A stretch of 42,933 bases of DNA from Anaerolineales bacterium (GCA_017985935.1 JAGNWT010000012.1:23286-66218), one strand, 5' to 3'; positions 8,520 to 18,582 are shown, numbered from the stretch's first letter. Numbers and translations: made by a program. Notes: generated from the sequence alone by a model not told the origin.

Positions 8520-9461
8520 GTGAAATTAAAGATATTTTTCCTGATCGTGTCTTGCTGCTTTTTGATGACTGCCTGTAATCTTCCTTCAAACGCCGCCCCA
8601 ACAGAAGTCTTCACCGAAGAAGCTCCAACCGCCAGCATGAACGTCTTGCCAACGGGAACCACGGTCCTTGAAACAGCCATCCCTGCCATGACCAACACTG
8701 CTGCATCTGCCCCGGCCCGGGGAGTATTCACCCTCTCGATCCTGGTGGACACCACCTCCGAGCCGGTCACTCGTGAGCAGGCGCAAGTCCTCGTAGATGA
8801 AGCCAGCGCCATCTTCGAAAGACTGACCGGCTTCACTCTTGAAATGGTGGACTTTCGAGAGTACAACAGCGGCATGAGCTCGATCCTCGGAAATTACTTC
8901 AACGACCCAGCCTATGTCCGCTCGGATGGGATCATCATTTTCTCTTATGGAGATAACGGTGACGCCAGGTTGTACGGAGGCTACGCCTTCGAAGTGCCCG
9001 GTCCAAGCGGATTTGTCAGCCGCTTCAATTCACCTTACACCGACCCGAACAGCGTTTACGTCAGCGTGGTGCACTTCAGTCACCGCTTCGCAGTCTGCGG
9101 ATATGGCGGCAACGAAGAGCCCATTAGCGACGTCTCGGTCGGCGGAGAATGTTTCAATCAACCCGGAACCGCCTGTGTAGAGAAATATGGCTACCAGATG
9201 TGCAGCACCGCTGTAGATGACCTGTACGCCAGCACGCAGACCTACATGGCGTCTTCCACCTTTGTGCATGAGATCATGCACTCCTTTGGCGAATCAGGCG
9301 CAGAAGACCATTACTTCACCCCCCAGTGCACGGAGAAGATGAAGAACGGGATCAGTCAGCGACCGTACCAGTCTGAGTATTTCGATCGAGTGGAGGGGAA
9401 CTTATACGTTCAAATGTGCCCCTATGTCTTCGATGTTTTCGCCAGTTCCTACCGTCCCTAA
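8520..9461 (+). CDS. Lipoprotein with HExxH zinc-peptidase motif
   Basis: Unrecognised secreted lipoprotein, 313 residues from GTG at 8520, chosen because GAGGAG lies seven bases upstream; TTG at 8517 is the alternative. The signal peptide ends in lipobox MTAC (Cys19). After a Thr/Ala-rich linker, a globular domain holds HEIMHSFG (residues 250-257), followed by AEDH with Asp263 and His264. This HExxHxxG plus downstream His/Asp arrangement resembles metzincin-type zinc peptidases, though the third ligand spacing is longer than the usual HExxHxxGxxH. Six cysteines in the mature part could form three disulfides. It follows an M23 peptidase, so a surface protease role is likely but unproven. Confidence 0.65.
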   Translation: MKLKIFFLIVSCCFLMTACNLPSNAAPTEVFTEEAPTASMNVLPTGTTVLETAIPAMTNTAASAPARGVFTLSILVDTTSEPVTREQAQVLVDEASAIFERLTGFTLEMVDFREYNSGMSSILGNYFNDPAYVRSDGIIIFSYGDNGDARLYGGYAFEVPGPSGFVSRFNSPYTDPNSVYVSVVHFSHRFAVCGYGGNEEPISDVSVGGECFNQPGTACVEKYGYQMCSTAVDDLYASTQTYMASSTFVHEIMHSFGESGAEDHYFTPQCTEKMKNGISQRPYQSEYFDRVEGNLYVQMCPYVFDVFASSYRP

Positions 9462-9465
9462 AGCC

Positions 9466-9493
9466 TTGACGCAAAGAACATTTGTGCTATACT
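9466..9493 (+). promoter_or_regulatory. recA promoter with LexA-like box
   Basis: TTGACG (9466-9471), 16-bp spacer, TATACT (9488-9493). The spacer contains GAAC-ATTT-GTGC (9476-9487), one mismatch from the Gram-positive SOS box GAACnnnnGTTC. A repressor bound there would block RNA polymerase. Confidence 0.7.
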
Positions 9494-9542
9494 CTCGCAA
9501 CACACTATTTAAACCTATTACACTTGTATTGGAGAATAAACC

Positions 9543-10658
<1,116 letters not shown>

Positions 10659-10672
10659 ATAATGCTTACCAC

Positions 10673-10707
10673 CATAAAGTCACAGGGACATCCCCTGTGA
10701 CTTTATG
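10673..10707 (+). terminator. recA terminator
   Basis: A 15-bp stem pairs CATAAAGTCACAGGG with CCCTGTGACTTTATG around a 5-nt loop. The T-rich stretch after it is short, and it runs directly into the -10 of the next gene. Confidence 0.8.
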
Positions 10708-10720
10708 GTTTAATCAGGAC

Positions 10721-11263
10721 ATGCCACGCATCGGACTCCGCTCAAAACTGCTGCTGCTCACAAGCCTTATGCTTGCCTCGGCATGCGCCCCCCAACCCAC
10801 ACCGACACCCTTCCGCCCGCCAACGAGGATTCCACCCACGCAGGCACTGGCGACCACCACACCCATCCCTGCCATCTTCACACCCCTCCCCACCCCAACC
10901 ATCACTGCCACCGCCACAGAAGGTCCATGCACGAACAGCCTTGAATATCTGCAGGATGTGACCATTCCCGATGGGACATCGATCTCCGCCGGTTCGCAGA
11001 TCGACAAGCAATGGCTGGTGCGAAACAACGGCACCTGTGACTGGGACTCGACCTACCGCCTCAAGTGGTTCGGCGGCGACCCGCTCGGCGCGGCGCAAGA
11101 GCAGGTGATCTTCCCTGCCAAGGCTGGCACGCAAGTGACCCTGCGTATTCTCTTCACCGCCCCCACAGCGGAGGGAACTTACGAAAGCGCGTGGCAGGCT
11201 TTCGGTCCAGATGGGACCGCTTTTGGTGACCCGATATTCATGAAGATCGTTGTGACCCCTTAG
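10721..11263 (+). CDS. Lipoprotein with NBR1-type Ig-like domain
   Basis: Secreted lipoprotein of 180 residues from ATG 10721. The signal peptide ends in lipobox ASAC (Cys22), followed by a Pro-Thr linker to about residue 65. The C-terminal 110 residues match the Ig-like domain first described in NBR1: key features are SAGSQIDKQWLVRNNGTCDW and LRILFTAPTAEGTYES. In bacteria this domain is extracellular and of unknown ligand. The start is six bases after TTTAAT (10709-10714) with no Shine-Dalgarno, implying a leaderless mRNA. An earlier frame from 10697 lies inside the recA terminator and is rejected. The next gene starts eight bases later. Confidence 0.78.
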   Translation: MPRIGLRSKLLLLTSLMLASACAPQPTPTPFRPPTRIPPTQALATTTPIPAIFTPLPTPTITATATEGPCTNSLEYLQDVTIPDGTSISAGSQIDKQWLVRNNGTCDWDSTYRLKWFGGDPLGAAQEQVIFPAKAGTQVTLRILFTAPTAEGTYESAWQAFGPDGTAFGDPIFMKIVVTP

Positions 11264-11271
11264 GAGTAGAA

Positions 11272-11637
11272 ATGAGCGATCCAACTGAATTCCCCATTGT
11301 CTTTGAAAAACTAAAAGCCATCCTCAAACCTTACGCGAAGAAACTTGTCATCAAGGTGGACACCTCGGATGCGTTCTCGCTGGATGGCAGTCACAGCGAA
11401 AAATGGAAGAAGGAACTTTTCTTTGGCGCGGCACAGATCAAGAAAAATTATGTTTCTTTTTATCTCATGCCCGTTTACATGTACCCCGACCTGCTTAAGA
11501 AGATCTCGCCCGAACTGAAAAAACACATGCAGGGAAAATCCTGCTTCAATTTCAAGACCGTAGAAAAATCCCTGTTCAAAGAGTTGAGCCAACTCACCAA
11601 ACAGGGATTTGAACGATTTATGAATGAGTATTCGTAG
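11272..11637 (+). CDS. Small conserved hypothetical protein
   Basis: A 121-residue cytosolic protein, basic and without signal or membrane segment. The start has TAGGAG six bases upstream. The central segment ELFFGAAQIKKNYVSFYLMPVY and the C-terminal FNFKTVEKSLFKELSQL recall small DUF1801/YdhG-like proteins, but I cannot assign it with confidence. It is probably cotranscribed with the NBR1-type lipoprotein. Its stop codon is one base from the stop codon of the convergent CoA-binding protein, and no terminator separates the two. Confidence 0.55.
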   Translation: MSDPTEFPIVFEKLKAILKPYAKKLVIKVDTSDAFSLDGSHSEKWKKELFFGAAQIKKNYVSFYLMPVYMYPDLLKKISPELKKHMQGKSCFNFKTVEKSLFKELSQLTKQGFERFMNEYS

Positions 11638-11638
11638 A

Positions 11639-12130
11639 TCAGTTCACGTTCATAAACCCAAATAACTTCCACATTCCACGCATGAATTTATGCCCGCCAT
11701 CGGGGTTCAAGAACTGGTTCGGGCATGAGCCGGGAATGACCTCGATCCCGTTCGCCTTGCACACATCCACAGCAGAGGGAGAGACGCTGGTCGTGCCCGC
11801 CGAGAGACCGGGCTTGGTACCCATCATGCAGTGCATCCAAACATGCTTGACTCCCAAATCCACGCACTGCTGAACGACCTGCTCTGTCACCCTGGGGTTG
11901 GTCAGCATGAACACGGCATCGGGCTTCTCAGGGATGGAGCGCAGGTCGGCATAGCACGGCTCGCCATTGTAAGTTGAGATGCGCGGATTGACCGCGTACA
12001 CCTGATACCCCGCCTCCTTGAACTTGGCATAAGCCATGTTACAGCCTGTCTCACGTTTGTCAGATACGCCAACCACGGCGATCTTTTTCTGAGCCAAAAA
12101 ATTCTTTACAAGTCCGTCGAGTTTATTCAT
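11639..12130 (-). CDS. CoA-binding domain protein (YccU-like)
   Basis: Small cytosolic protein with a Rossmann-type CoA-binding fold of the kind found in succinyl-CoA synthetase alpha subunits. It has 163 residues from ATG 12130, which has GGAG eight bases upstream; a TTG two codons earlier is too close to that site. The nucleotide loop KIAVVGVSDKRETGCNMAY lies near the N-terminus, followed by YQVYAVNPR and the central AVFMLTNP. Single-domain proteins of this family bind CoA, but their physiological role is unsettled. It is convergent with the preceding small gene. Confidence 0.78.
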   Translation of the reverse strand: MNKLDGLVKNFLAQKKIAVVGVSDKRETGCNMAYAKFKEAGYQVYAVNPRISTYNGEPCYADLRSIPEKPDAVFMLTNPRVTEQVVQQCVDLGVKHVWMHCMMGTKPGLSAGTTSVSPSAVDVCKANGIEVIPGSCPNQFLNPDGGHKFMRGMWKLFGFMNVN

Positions 12131-12234
12131 TTTCAATTCTCCTGATGTAACCTACGAAATTATATGCGCATGGTTTCAGCGATTACAGGTGTCGAAAATC
12201 ACCTTTCCCTCCCTTTACTCTGCGCTAGTCCGCG

Positions 12235-12262
12235 CTGACAGTCTTCGACAAAATGGTATCAT
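12235..12262 (+). promoter_or_regulatory. Promoter of GT39-like gene (leaderless type)
   Basis: CTGACA (12235-12240), 16-bp spacer, TATCAT (12257-12262). The ATG at 12270 comes seven bases after the -10, where transcription would be expected to start. Confidence 0.6.
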
Positions 12263-12269
12263 TGCGCCC

Positions 12270-13886
12270 ATGAACTCGAACCAAAAACGCACATTCGCGA
12301 TCCTGACCTTGATCAGCATCGCCTACTTCATCCTGTTCATCTTCCCGAACAACACCGGCGCCAAAGACCAAATGATGATCTCGCTCTTTGAGCCGGATGA
12401 ATTCGCGCAATACCCGGTCGTGCTAAGAATGCTCAACCCCGGTGAGACCTTCAAGCAAACGCTGATCAATTTCGCCACATACGGTCATTACTATTATGGT
12501 TCACCGTTCTACTTTTCAAGCGCGCTTCTGCTCCTGCCTGTTAAACTCTCGCAAGACCTGAATGTAACCACTCAGTTAAATATGCTGCTTTTGCGCCAAT
12601 TCATCAGCATCCTCCCCATGATCGGCGCGCTCCTTCTTCTCACCTTCACCCAAACCAAATTCCACTCCGCCCTTAAATCCATTGGACTCTTTGTCTTCCT
12701 GCTTTCGGTTTCGGCTGTGGTGGAAAATAACCTGTGGTGGCACGTGGATAGTCTCGCGGTCTTTTTCACCGCCCTCACCTTATTCTTTCTCGATCGGGAT
12801 GACCAACGTTTTGGCATGAACTTCGCACTCGCCGCTGCTTCCACCGGACTGGCAACCGGCACCAAAGTGATCGGTTTATTTTTCGTCCTGACCATTCCCA
12901 CCTACCTGTTGATCGGGCTTCTCTCCAAAAAATTGACTTGGCGCGCGATGATCCTTCAGGGCATTTTGTTCGTGGCAATTATGGCTGCGTTCATCGTCAT
13001 CTCCAACCCGTTCTTGCTGCTGGCTGAAGAACGGAATCTGATGATCAAAACCCTCACCCGCCAATCCAACTCCATGTCAGAAGGCTGGACGTTGGCGTAC
13101 GATGTCGGCCCCGCTTCGTGGGTAAAAATCCTCGAGGAACTATACGGGAAGTTGATCTTCATCACATTGGCATTCATTGTGCTTGCGCTCGGCATCTGGC
13201 GCGGAGAGAACCGCATTCGTCATCTGCTGATCTTGACCTGGGCGCTGCCCCTCGGCTTATATGTTCTGTTCACGATCGCCATCAAACCGACACATTTCTT
13301 CCTCCCCATCCTGCTGCCAGTCTATAGTAGCATGGTCGTTATGTTCGAATTTCCGCCATTCACCGCCCGGGGATCTCGCAAGTCCGTTTCATGGCTCTGG
13401 GGCGGACTCGCTCTTGCGGTCATCGCTTACCAGTTTACGGTCTTTATCAACAAGGATGCGGAGCTTTATCACGAAGTCCTTGTCCGTGAAGAGAACGAAG
13501 GGTCGCTCGTGTTCTTCGAGAGCATCGAAAGCGATTACCTTTCGAGGATCCAAACTGATGAGCAGCTGACCGTCTTTCGGGATGTGCGCATGTACTTCCC
13601 CGACAATGACCGCTGGAACGTCCGCTCGTATTGGAACAGCAAGTACAGCATCATCGAAAAGATCAAGCCTGATATCATCATCCTCTGGCAGCAGCGCATC
13701 CTGGACTACACTCAGGAGGGCGCGCTCGAATCTGCTGTTGACCCTGACTCGTTCCAGGATATGTACACCTTCTATGTCGATGCGGACAAGGATCAGCTTC
13801 GAGGGTATCACCTGCTCTATCGCGACGGTGAAGGCTTGATCTTCGTCAGCGACGCGATATTCGAAAAATTCTTTCAGCCGAAATAG
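12270..13886 (+). CDS. GT39-like polytopic membrane glycosyltransferase
   Basis: Predicted GT-C-fold enzyme that moves sugars from a lipid carrier onto an extracytoplasmic acceptor. The 538-residue protein has a first transmembrane helix just after the N-terminus, then a loop with the acidic pair in FEPDEFAQYP, typical of the DD/DE metal or catalytic motif in this superfamily. About ten hydrophobic segments follow up to residue 405. The last 130 residues form a soluble domain. The start at 12270 is supported by the adjacent -10 box; the longer frame from 12189 lacks signals. Donor and acceptor are unknown. The many Thr-rich lipoproteins nearby would be possible acceptors, which is speculation. 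Confidence 0.65.
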   Translation: MNSNQKRTFAILTLISIAYFILFIFPNNTGAKDQMMISLFEPDEFAQYPVVLRMLNPGETFKQTLINFATYGHYYYGSPFYFSSALLLLPVKLSQDLNVTTQLNMLLLRQFISILPMIGALLLLTFTQTKFHSALKSIGLFVFLLSVSAVVENNLWWHVDSLAVFFTALTLFFLDRDDQRFGMNFALAAASTGLATGTKVIGLFFVLTIPTYLLIGLLSKKLTWRAMILQGILFVAIMAAFIVISNPFLLLAEERNLMIKTLTRQSNSMSEGWTLAYDVGPASWVKILEELYGKLIFITLAFIVLALGIWRGENRIRHLLILTWALPLGLYVLFTIAIKPTHFFLPILLPVYSSMVVMFEFPPFTARGSRKSVSWLWGGLALAVIAYQFTVFINKDAELYHEVLVREENEGSLVFFESIESDYLSRIQTDEQLTVFRDVRMYFPDNDRWNVRSYWNSKYSIIEKIKPDIIILWQQRILDYTQEGALESAVDPDSFQDMYTFYVDADKDQLRGYHLLYRDGEGLIFVSDAIFEKFFQPK

Positions 13887-13969
13887 TACGGTAAAATAAT
13901 CCGCTTTTACCAAGCCAATCTCCGTTGGAGTTATTCGCATGCTCCAATACAATAAGATCGAGGATCCCC

Positions 13970-15586
13970 GTGGAAGAAACGACCGCACAAGACCAACCCA
14001 GCTCAAGCCTGTCTCTGGAAGAGGCGACTGCCATCCGCAGAACCTTTGCCATCATCTCTCACCCCGATGCGGGAAAAACCACCCTCACAGAAAAACTTCT
14101 GTTATACGGGAACGCCATTGACCTGGCAGGTAATGTACGCGCCAAACGCAATCAGCGCAGCGCCACATCAGACTGGATGGCCATGGAACGCGAGCGTGGA
14201 ATCTCCATCACCTCCACCATCCTGCAATTTCCCTACAAGGGACATGTCATTAATCTGCTGGATACGCCCGGGCATCAGGATTTTTCTGAAGATACCTACC
14301 GCACCCTTTCAGCTGTGGACAGCGCCGTGATGGTGCTGGATGCCGCTAAAGGCATCGAGCCTCAGACGAGAAAACTTTTCGATGTCTGCCGCAAGCGGGG
14401 AATCCCCATCTTTACCTTCATCAACAAAATGGATCGCCCCGCCCGCTCGCCGCTGGAACTGCTCGACGAGATCGAATCCATCCTCGGCATGGAACCCGTC
14501 CCGATGAATTGGCCGATCGGCGACGGACCCCAATTCCGCGGAGTCTATGACCGCTACTCCAAGGGCGTGTATCTCTATGAGCGCACCGAGCGCAACGAAA
14601 AGGAAGCGCTTGAGGAATTCATCCCGTTGGACGAGATACATCACCACGATCATCTTTCTGAAAAAGAGCAGAAGCTGATCGAAGAAGATATTCAACTGTT
14701 GGACGGACTTGGAATCACTTTTGATTTGAAGCGCCTGCTCAGAATGGAGCAAACGCCCGTGTTCTTTGGCAGCGCGCTGACCAACTTTGGTGTGCGACTC
14801 TTTCTGAATGCCTTTGTGAAATTCGCGCCGCCTCCGCAGCCCTACCAAAGTGAGGATGAATTTATTGAGCCGACCCGCCCCGATTTTTCGGGTTATGTCT
14901 TCAAGATCCAGGCGAACATGAATCCGAAGCACCGCGACAGCGTGGCATTCTTGCGTGTGTGCTCGGGACGCTTCGAACGCGGACTTGCGACCACCCACGC
15001 GCAAAGCGGATCCACTGTCCGCTTGATGCGACCATATAAATTATTTGCCAACGAGCGTGAGATCGTGGATGAAGCCTATCCCGGCGATGTGGTGGGTATT
15101 CCAAACAACGGCACGCTTGGGATCGGCGATACGCTTTACACCGGCTCCCCTGTCCGATTTGCCGCGATGCCGCACTTTCAGCCTGAGCATTTTGCCCTTT
15201 TGAAAAACACCGACCTGAGCAAGCAAAAACAATTCATGAAGGGATTGGAACAACTGGAGAGCGAAGGCAGCATGCAAGTCTTCTTCAACACCAATGCTTT
15301 CAAACGCGAACCGATCATCGCTGTGGTTGGGCAGCTTCAGTTCGATGTGGTGCAAGCCCGGCTGGAGATGGAATATAACGTCTCCACGGTGCTGGAGCGT
15401 CTGCCGCACATCCTTGCGCGCTGGGTCGAGGGGACAGAGGATGCGTTCAAGAACCTGCCATCACGAGCCGAGGTTCTGCTGGCACGCGATTCCAGTGACA
15501 ACAAGGTGGCGCTTTTCAGCTCGACCTTCCACTTGAACTATTACGCGGAAAAACACCCGGAAGTCAAGTTCAAGGAAATGGGATAG
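13970..15586 (+). CDS. prfC: Peptide chain release factor 3
   Basis: Translational GTPase that recycles RF1/RF2 from the ribosome after termination. Translation from GTG 13970 gives 538 residues, near the 529 of E. coli RF3; GAGG lies about eight bases upstream. A longer frame from TTG 13925 lacks such a site. GTPase motifs are HPDAGKTT (31-38), DTPGHQDF and NKMDR. The RF3-specific region SATSDWMAMERERGISITS distinguishes it from EF-G. A possible -10 TAAAAT lies at 13892-13897. The methyltransferase begins ten bases after its stop, so they may share a transcript. Confidence 0.92.
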   Translation: MEETTAQDQPSSSLSLEEATAIRRTFAIISHPDAGKTTLTEKLLLYGNAIDLAGNVRAKRNQRSATSDWMAMERERGISITSTILQFPYKGHVINLLDTPGHQDFSEDTYRTLSAVDSAVMVLDAAKGIEPQTRKLFDVCRKRGIPIFTFINKMDRPARSPLELLDEIESILGMEPVPMNWPIGDGPQFRGVYDRYSKGVYLYERTERNEKEALEEFIPLDEIHHHDHLSEKEQKLIEEDIQLLDGLGITFDLKRLLRMEQTPVFFGSALTNFGVRLFLNAFVKFAPPPQPYQSEDEFIEPTRPDFSGYVFKIQANMNPKHRDSVAFLRVCSGRFERGLATTHAQSGSTVRLMRPYKLFANEREIVDEAYPGDVVGIPNNGTLGIGDTLYTGSPVRFAAMPHFQPEHFALLKNTDLSKQKQFMKGLEQLESEGSMQVFFNTNAFKREPIIAVVGQLQFDVVQARLEMEYNVSTVLERLPHILARWVEGTEDAFKNLPSRAEVLLARDSSDNKVALFSSTFHLNYYAEKHPEVKFKEMG

Positions 15587-15596
15587 TTTTTCTTTG

Positions 15597-16226
15597 ATGG
15601 AAATTCAAAACGCCTACAATGAATGGTCTGAGATCTACGACTCGAACGAAAACCTGACCCGTGATCTGGACCATCAGATCACACGGTCTGTTCTATCAGG
15701 CGGGAAATTCACATCCATTCTTGAGACCGGGTGCGGAACCGGCAAGAACACCGAATTCCTTTCCCAGATCGGCGCACACGTCCATGCATTGGATTTTTCA
15801 TCGGGCATGATCGAGAAGGCAAAAGAAAAAATCAAAGCGGAGAATGTCCGCTTCTCCATGGCAGACCTGACCACCCCCTGGCCTTGCGAAGACCAAGCCT
15901 ACGATCTTATCGCCTGCAACCTCGTGCTCGAACACATTCAAGATCTTTCACATGTTTTTTCAGAAGCCGCGCGTACCCTCCAGCCAGAGGGAAAGTTTTT
16001 CATCAACGAGCTTCATCCATTCAAACAATATCGGGGGACAAAAGCCAGATTCGAACGCGGCGAAAAGATCATCGAAGTGGATGCCTTCACCCATCACATT
16101 TCTGATTTTTTGAAAGCCGCTGAAAAAAGCGGGCTCAGGCTTTTATCTCTCAACGAGTACTGGCACGAAGCAGATCAAAACAAGCCCCCAAGGCTGGTTT
16201 CGTTCCTATTTGAAAAACAGCCCTGA
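15597..16226 (+). CDS. Class I SAM-dependent methyltransferase
   Basis: Cytosolic methyltransferase of 209 residues. SAM-binding motif I reads ILETGCGTGKNTEFLS, followed by the acidic end of beta 2 (ALDFSSGMI) and motif IV-like YDLIACNLVLEHI. This is the Methyltransf_11/25 type acting on small molecules or lipids; the substrate is unknown. ATG 15597 is used; a TTG one codon earlier is possible, and no clear ribosome-binding site is visible. It closely follows prfC. Its final codons and stop lie inside a terminator hairpin, with the stop codon in the loop. Confidence 0.75.
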   Translation: MEIQNAYNEWSEIYDSNENLTRDLDHQITRSVLSGGKFTSILETGCGTGKNTEFLSQIGAHVHALDFSSGMIEKAKEKIKAENVRFSMADLTTPWPCEDQAYDLIACNLVLEHIQDLSHVFSEAARTLQPEGKFFINELHPFKQYRGTKARFERGEKIIEVDAFTHHISDFLKAAEKSGLRLLSLNEYWHEADQNKPPRLVSFLFEKQP

Positions 16227-16236
16227 TGCTGTTTTT
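16213..16236 (+). terminator. Terminator embedded in methyltransferase 3' end
   Basis: AAAAACAGC (16213-16221) and GCTGTTTTT (16228-16236) flank a 6-nt loop. The coding stop TGA (16224-16226) is in the loop. Confidence 0.7.
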
Positions 16237-16267
16237 CTTACAAAACTCTTACCGAAAAAATTCCACA

Positions 16268-16285
16268 CTCGATTTAAAATCCGAG
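16268..16285 (+). promoter_or_regulatory. Imperfect palindrome upstream of htpG
   Basis: CTCGATTT and AAATCCGAG form an inverted repeat with one bulged base, 43 bp upstream of the htpG start. It is not a CIRCE element. A heat-shock operator role is only a guess. Confidence 0.3.
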
Positions 16286-16328
16286 CCGATAAATTAGGAA
16301 ATGCAGCATTTCCGTGAAGGAGGCAACC

Positions 16329-18185
16329 ATGACAGAATCAGCCCAGCAATTTACTTTCAAGGCAGAGACCAAACAACTGCTGAATATCTTGATCCACTCG
16401 CTTTATAAGGACCGCGAAGTATTCCTGCGCGAATTGCTCTCGAACGCGTCTGATGCGCTCAACCGATTACGGTTTGAGATGGTGACCAACCACTCGGTGC
16501 TCGACTCGAGCGCGGAGTTGAAGATCCATGTCACAGTGGATAAAGATGCCCGCCTGCTCACCATTCAAGACACGGGAATCGGCATGACCCATGATGAGAT
16601 GATCGAGAACCTGGGAACGATCGCCCAATCAGGCGCACGCAAATTCCTGGATGCAACCAAAGATCAGAAAACCGACCTGACCCAGGTCATCGGTCAATTT
16701 GGGGTTGGATTCTATTCCGTTTTCATGGTGGCGGAATGGGTACGGGTTACATCCCATTCCTTCGACCCCAAAGCGGAAGCGGTCAGCTGGTACGCCACCG
16801 GCGACGACAACTATCAGATCAGCCCCGCCGAGATGACCGAGCGCGGCACGAAGATCGAGATCAAGCTCAAGGAAGACGCGGCGGAATTCGCAGAAGAATA
16901 CCGGATCAAGAACATCATCCACAAACATTCCGATTACATCGGCTTCCCTATTTATGTCGGTGAAGGCAAGGAAGCGGTCAACAAGCAGACCTCGCTCTGG
17001 CGCACCTCCAAACAGGAAGTGACCGAGGAGCAATACAAAGAGTTCTACCGCCAAACCACACTGGATTTTGAAGAACCGCTGACACACATCCATATGTCCA
17101 CCGATGCGCCGGTGCAGTTATACGCATTGTTATTCATCCCCTCAAAGTTGGACCGCGGCATGTTCTCCCTGAGAAAAGATGACGGTCTGAAATTGTATTC
17201 GCGCAATATTTTGATCGATGAATACAACAAAGACCTGCTGCCTGAATACCTGCGCTTTGTGCAAGGCGTTGTGGATTCGGAAGATCTGCCTCTCAATGTT
17301 TCTCGTGAGACCGTTCAATCAGTTGGGTTAATGCCGCGCCTAAAAAAGGTGTTGACCAACCAAGTTCTGAAAGACTTGGAATCCCTGGCAAAGGGCAGCG
17401 CCGAAAAATATCAAATCTTCTGGCACGAGTTTGGCGGCTACATCAAGCAAGGATTGGCCGGTAACGCCGCTGAATCGGATAACTTGCAGGCTTTATTACG
17501 CTTCAAGACCAACCTGCATCCCGAGGACTGGGTATCTCTTGAAGAATACACCACGCGAATGCAAGAGGGGCAGAAGGAAATCTATTACATCGTGGGCGAA
17601 GATCCCAAGTCGGTGCTGCGCAGTCCGCATTTGGATTACTTCCACAACCAGGGCACGGAAGTCCTGCTTTTGACAGATCCAATGGACTCTTTCATGCTCA
17701 TGGGGCTGCGCAAGTACAAGGACTTTGAATTAAAGAATGTCGCTCAAGCAGATGTGGATACGAGCAAACGGTCTGAAGAAAAATCAGAGGAGGAGAAGAT
17801 CGCTGAGCCTGATTTCAACGGACTTGTGGATCGCTTCAAGCAGATCCTCGGGGATGGGGTCGCAGATGTACGCGCCAGCAACCGCCTCTCACAATCTGTA
17901 GCCCGCCTCGTTGATCCTGACGGCACGCTCAACCCCGAGATGCAGCGAGTGTACAAATACCTCGGCAGGGAATACGAAGTGCCCAAGAAAATTCTGGAGC
18001 TTAATCCGTCTCACCCCATTCTGAAGAAATTGATCAAACTCGACTCAAGCTCGGATCTGCAAAAGGCGATCATTGAACAGATCTATGACAGCGCCTTACT
18101 GGTGGAGGGATTGCATCCCGACCCATCAAGCATCGCTTCGCGAGTGCAACAGATCATGGAAGCAGCGCTTGAAGCAAAGGAGTAA
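16329..18185 (+). CDS. htpG: Hsp90 chaperone HtpG
   Basis: ATP-dependent dimeric chaperone of the cytosol. Translation from ATG 16329 gives 618 residues, near the usual bacterial length, with GAAGGAGG five bases upstream; the frame also extends to 16314 but without a better site. The N-terminal GHKL ATPase domain carries LLSNASDALNRLRF, the DTGIGM loop and GQFGVGFYS lid. The middle domain has the catalytic arginine region NVSRETVQ. The C-terminal dimerisation part (from about residue 500) contains a charged linker DTSKRSEEKSEEEK. It stands alone with its own terminator. Confidence 0.96.
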   Translation: MTESAQQFTFKAETKQLLNILIHSLYKDREVFLRELLSNASDALNRLRFEMVTNHSVLDSSAELKIHVTVDKDARLLTIQDTGIGMTHDEMIENLGTIAQSGARKFLDATKDQKTDLTQVIGQFGVGFYSVFMVAEWVRVTSHSFDPKAEAVSWYATGDDNYQISPAEMTERGTKIEIKLKEDAAEFAEEYRIKNIIHKHSDYIGFPIYVGEGKEAVNKQTSLWRTSKQEVTEEQYKEFYRQTTLDFEEPLTHIHMSTDAPVQLYALLFIPSKLDRGMFSLRKDDGLKLYSRNILIDEYNKDLLPEYLRFVQGVVDSEDLPLNVSRETVQSVGLMPRLKKVLTNQVLKDLESLAKGSAEKYQIFWHEFGGYIKQGLAGNAAESDNLQALLRFKTNLHPEDWVSLEEYTTRMQEGQKEIYYIVGEDPKSVLRSPHLDYFHNQGTEVLLLTDPMDSFMLMGLRKYKDFELKNVAQADVDTSKRSEEKSEEEKIAEPDFNGLVDRFKQILGDGVADVRASNRLSQSVARLVDPDGTLNPEMQRVYKYLGREYEVPKKILELNPSHPILKKLIKLDSSSDLQKAIIEQIYDSALLVEGLHPDPSSIASRVQQIMEAALEAKE

Positions 18186-18189
18186 CGAC

Positions 18190-18227
18190 AAAGAGACATT
18201 CACGATCAAGTGAATGTCTCTTTTCTT
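18190..18227 (+). terminator. htpG terminator
   Basis: AAAGAGACATTCAC (18190-18203) pairs with GTGAATGTCTCTTT (18210-18223) around a 6-nt loop, followed by TCTTTT. Confidence 0.9.
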
Positions 18228-18444
18228 TTCGGATGTAAGACGATTCACCTGCGAAATTTTCTGAAACGACTTAAGTATTTTTTCGTACAAAGTTTAAGTA
18301 TTTCAACGGAACAAAATCAAATCTTCAAACGTCCAATCAACATCCTTGCAGATCTGTATTGCACATCGATTACAGTACTGTTAGGGGAGTAACTTTTTTC
18401 AAACAATATCGTTATACTAATCAACATAAAGAAAGGAGACCAAC

Positions 18445-18561
18445 ATGTTTGTATTCGCAGCAGTGATCAGTGTTCTGTTGCTCGCCCTCGCAGGTTCAGA
18501 CTGGTACGTAGCCCAGTACAACCCGGACGAACTCAACAACATGGGAGTTCAGAAGAAATGA
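18445..18561 (+). CDS. 38-residue small membrane protein
   Basis: Very short protein, MFVFAAVISVLLLALAG followed by a polar tail SDWYVAQYNPDELNNMGVQKK. The first 17 residues form one hydrophobic helix, so it is probably a single-pass membrane peptide or the tail is exported; there is no lipobox. AAAGGAG lies seven bases before the ATG, a TATACT (18413-18418) gives a plausible -10, and a strong terminator follows. Having a full private expression unit argues that this is a real gene. I know no family. Whether the hydrophobic part is a cleaved signal cannot be settled. Confidence 0.65.
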   Translation: MFVFAAVISVLLLALAGSDWYVAQYNPDELNNMGVQKK

Positions 18562-18582
18562 TGGAAAACTCCCCCATCCCCT

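Noticed and set aside
16268..16285. CIRCE heat-shock operator at htpG
   Set aside because: The palindrome lacks the TTAGCACTC/GAGTGCTAA arms and nine-base spacer.
18210..18392. 60-residue frame after htpG
   Set aside because: It starts inside the htpG terminator and has no Shine-Dalgarno; the A/T-rich stretch 18228-18412 shows no other gene, only a loose TTAAGTATTT direct repeat.
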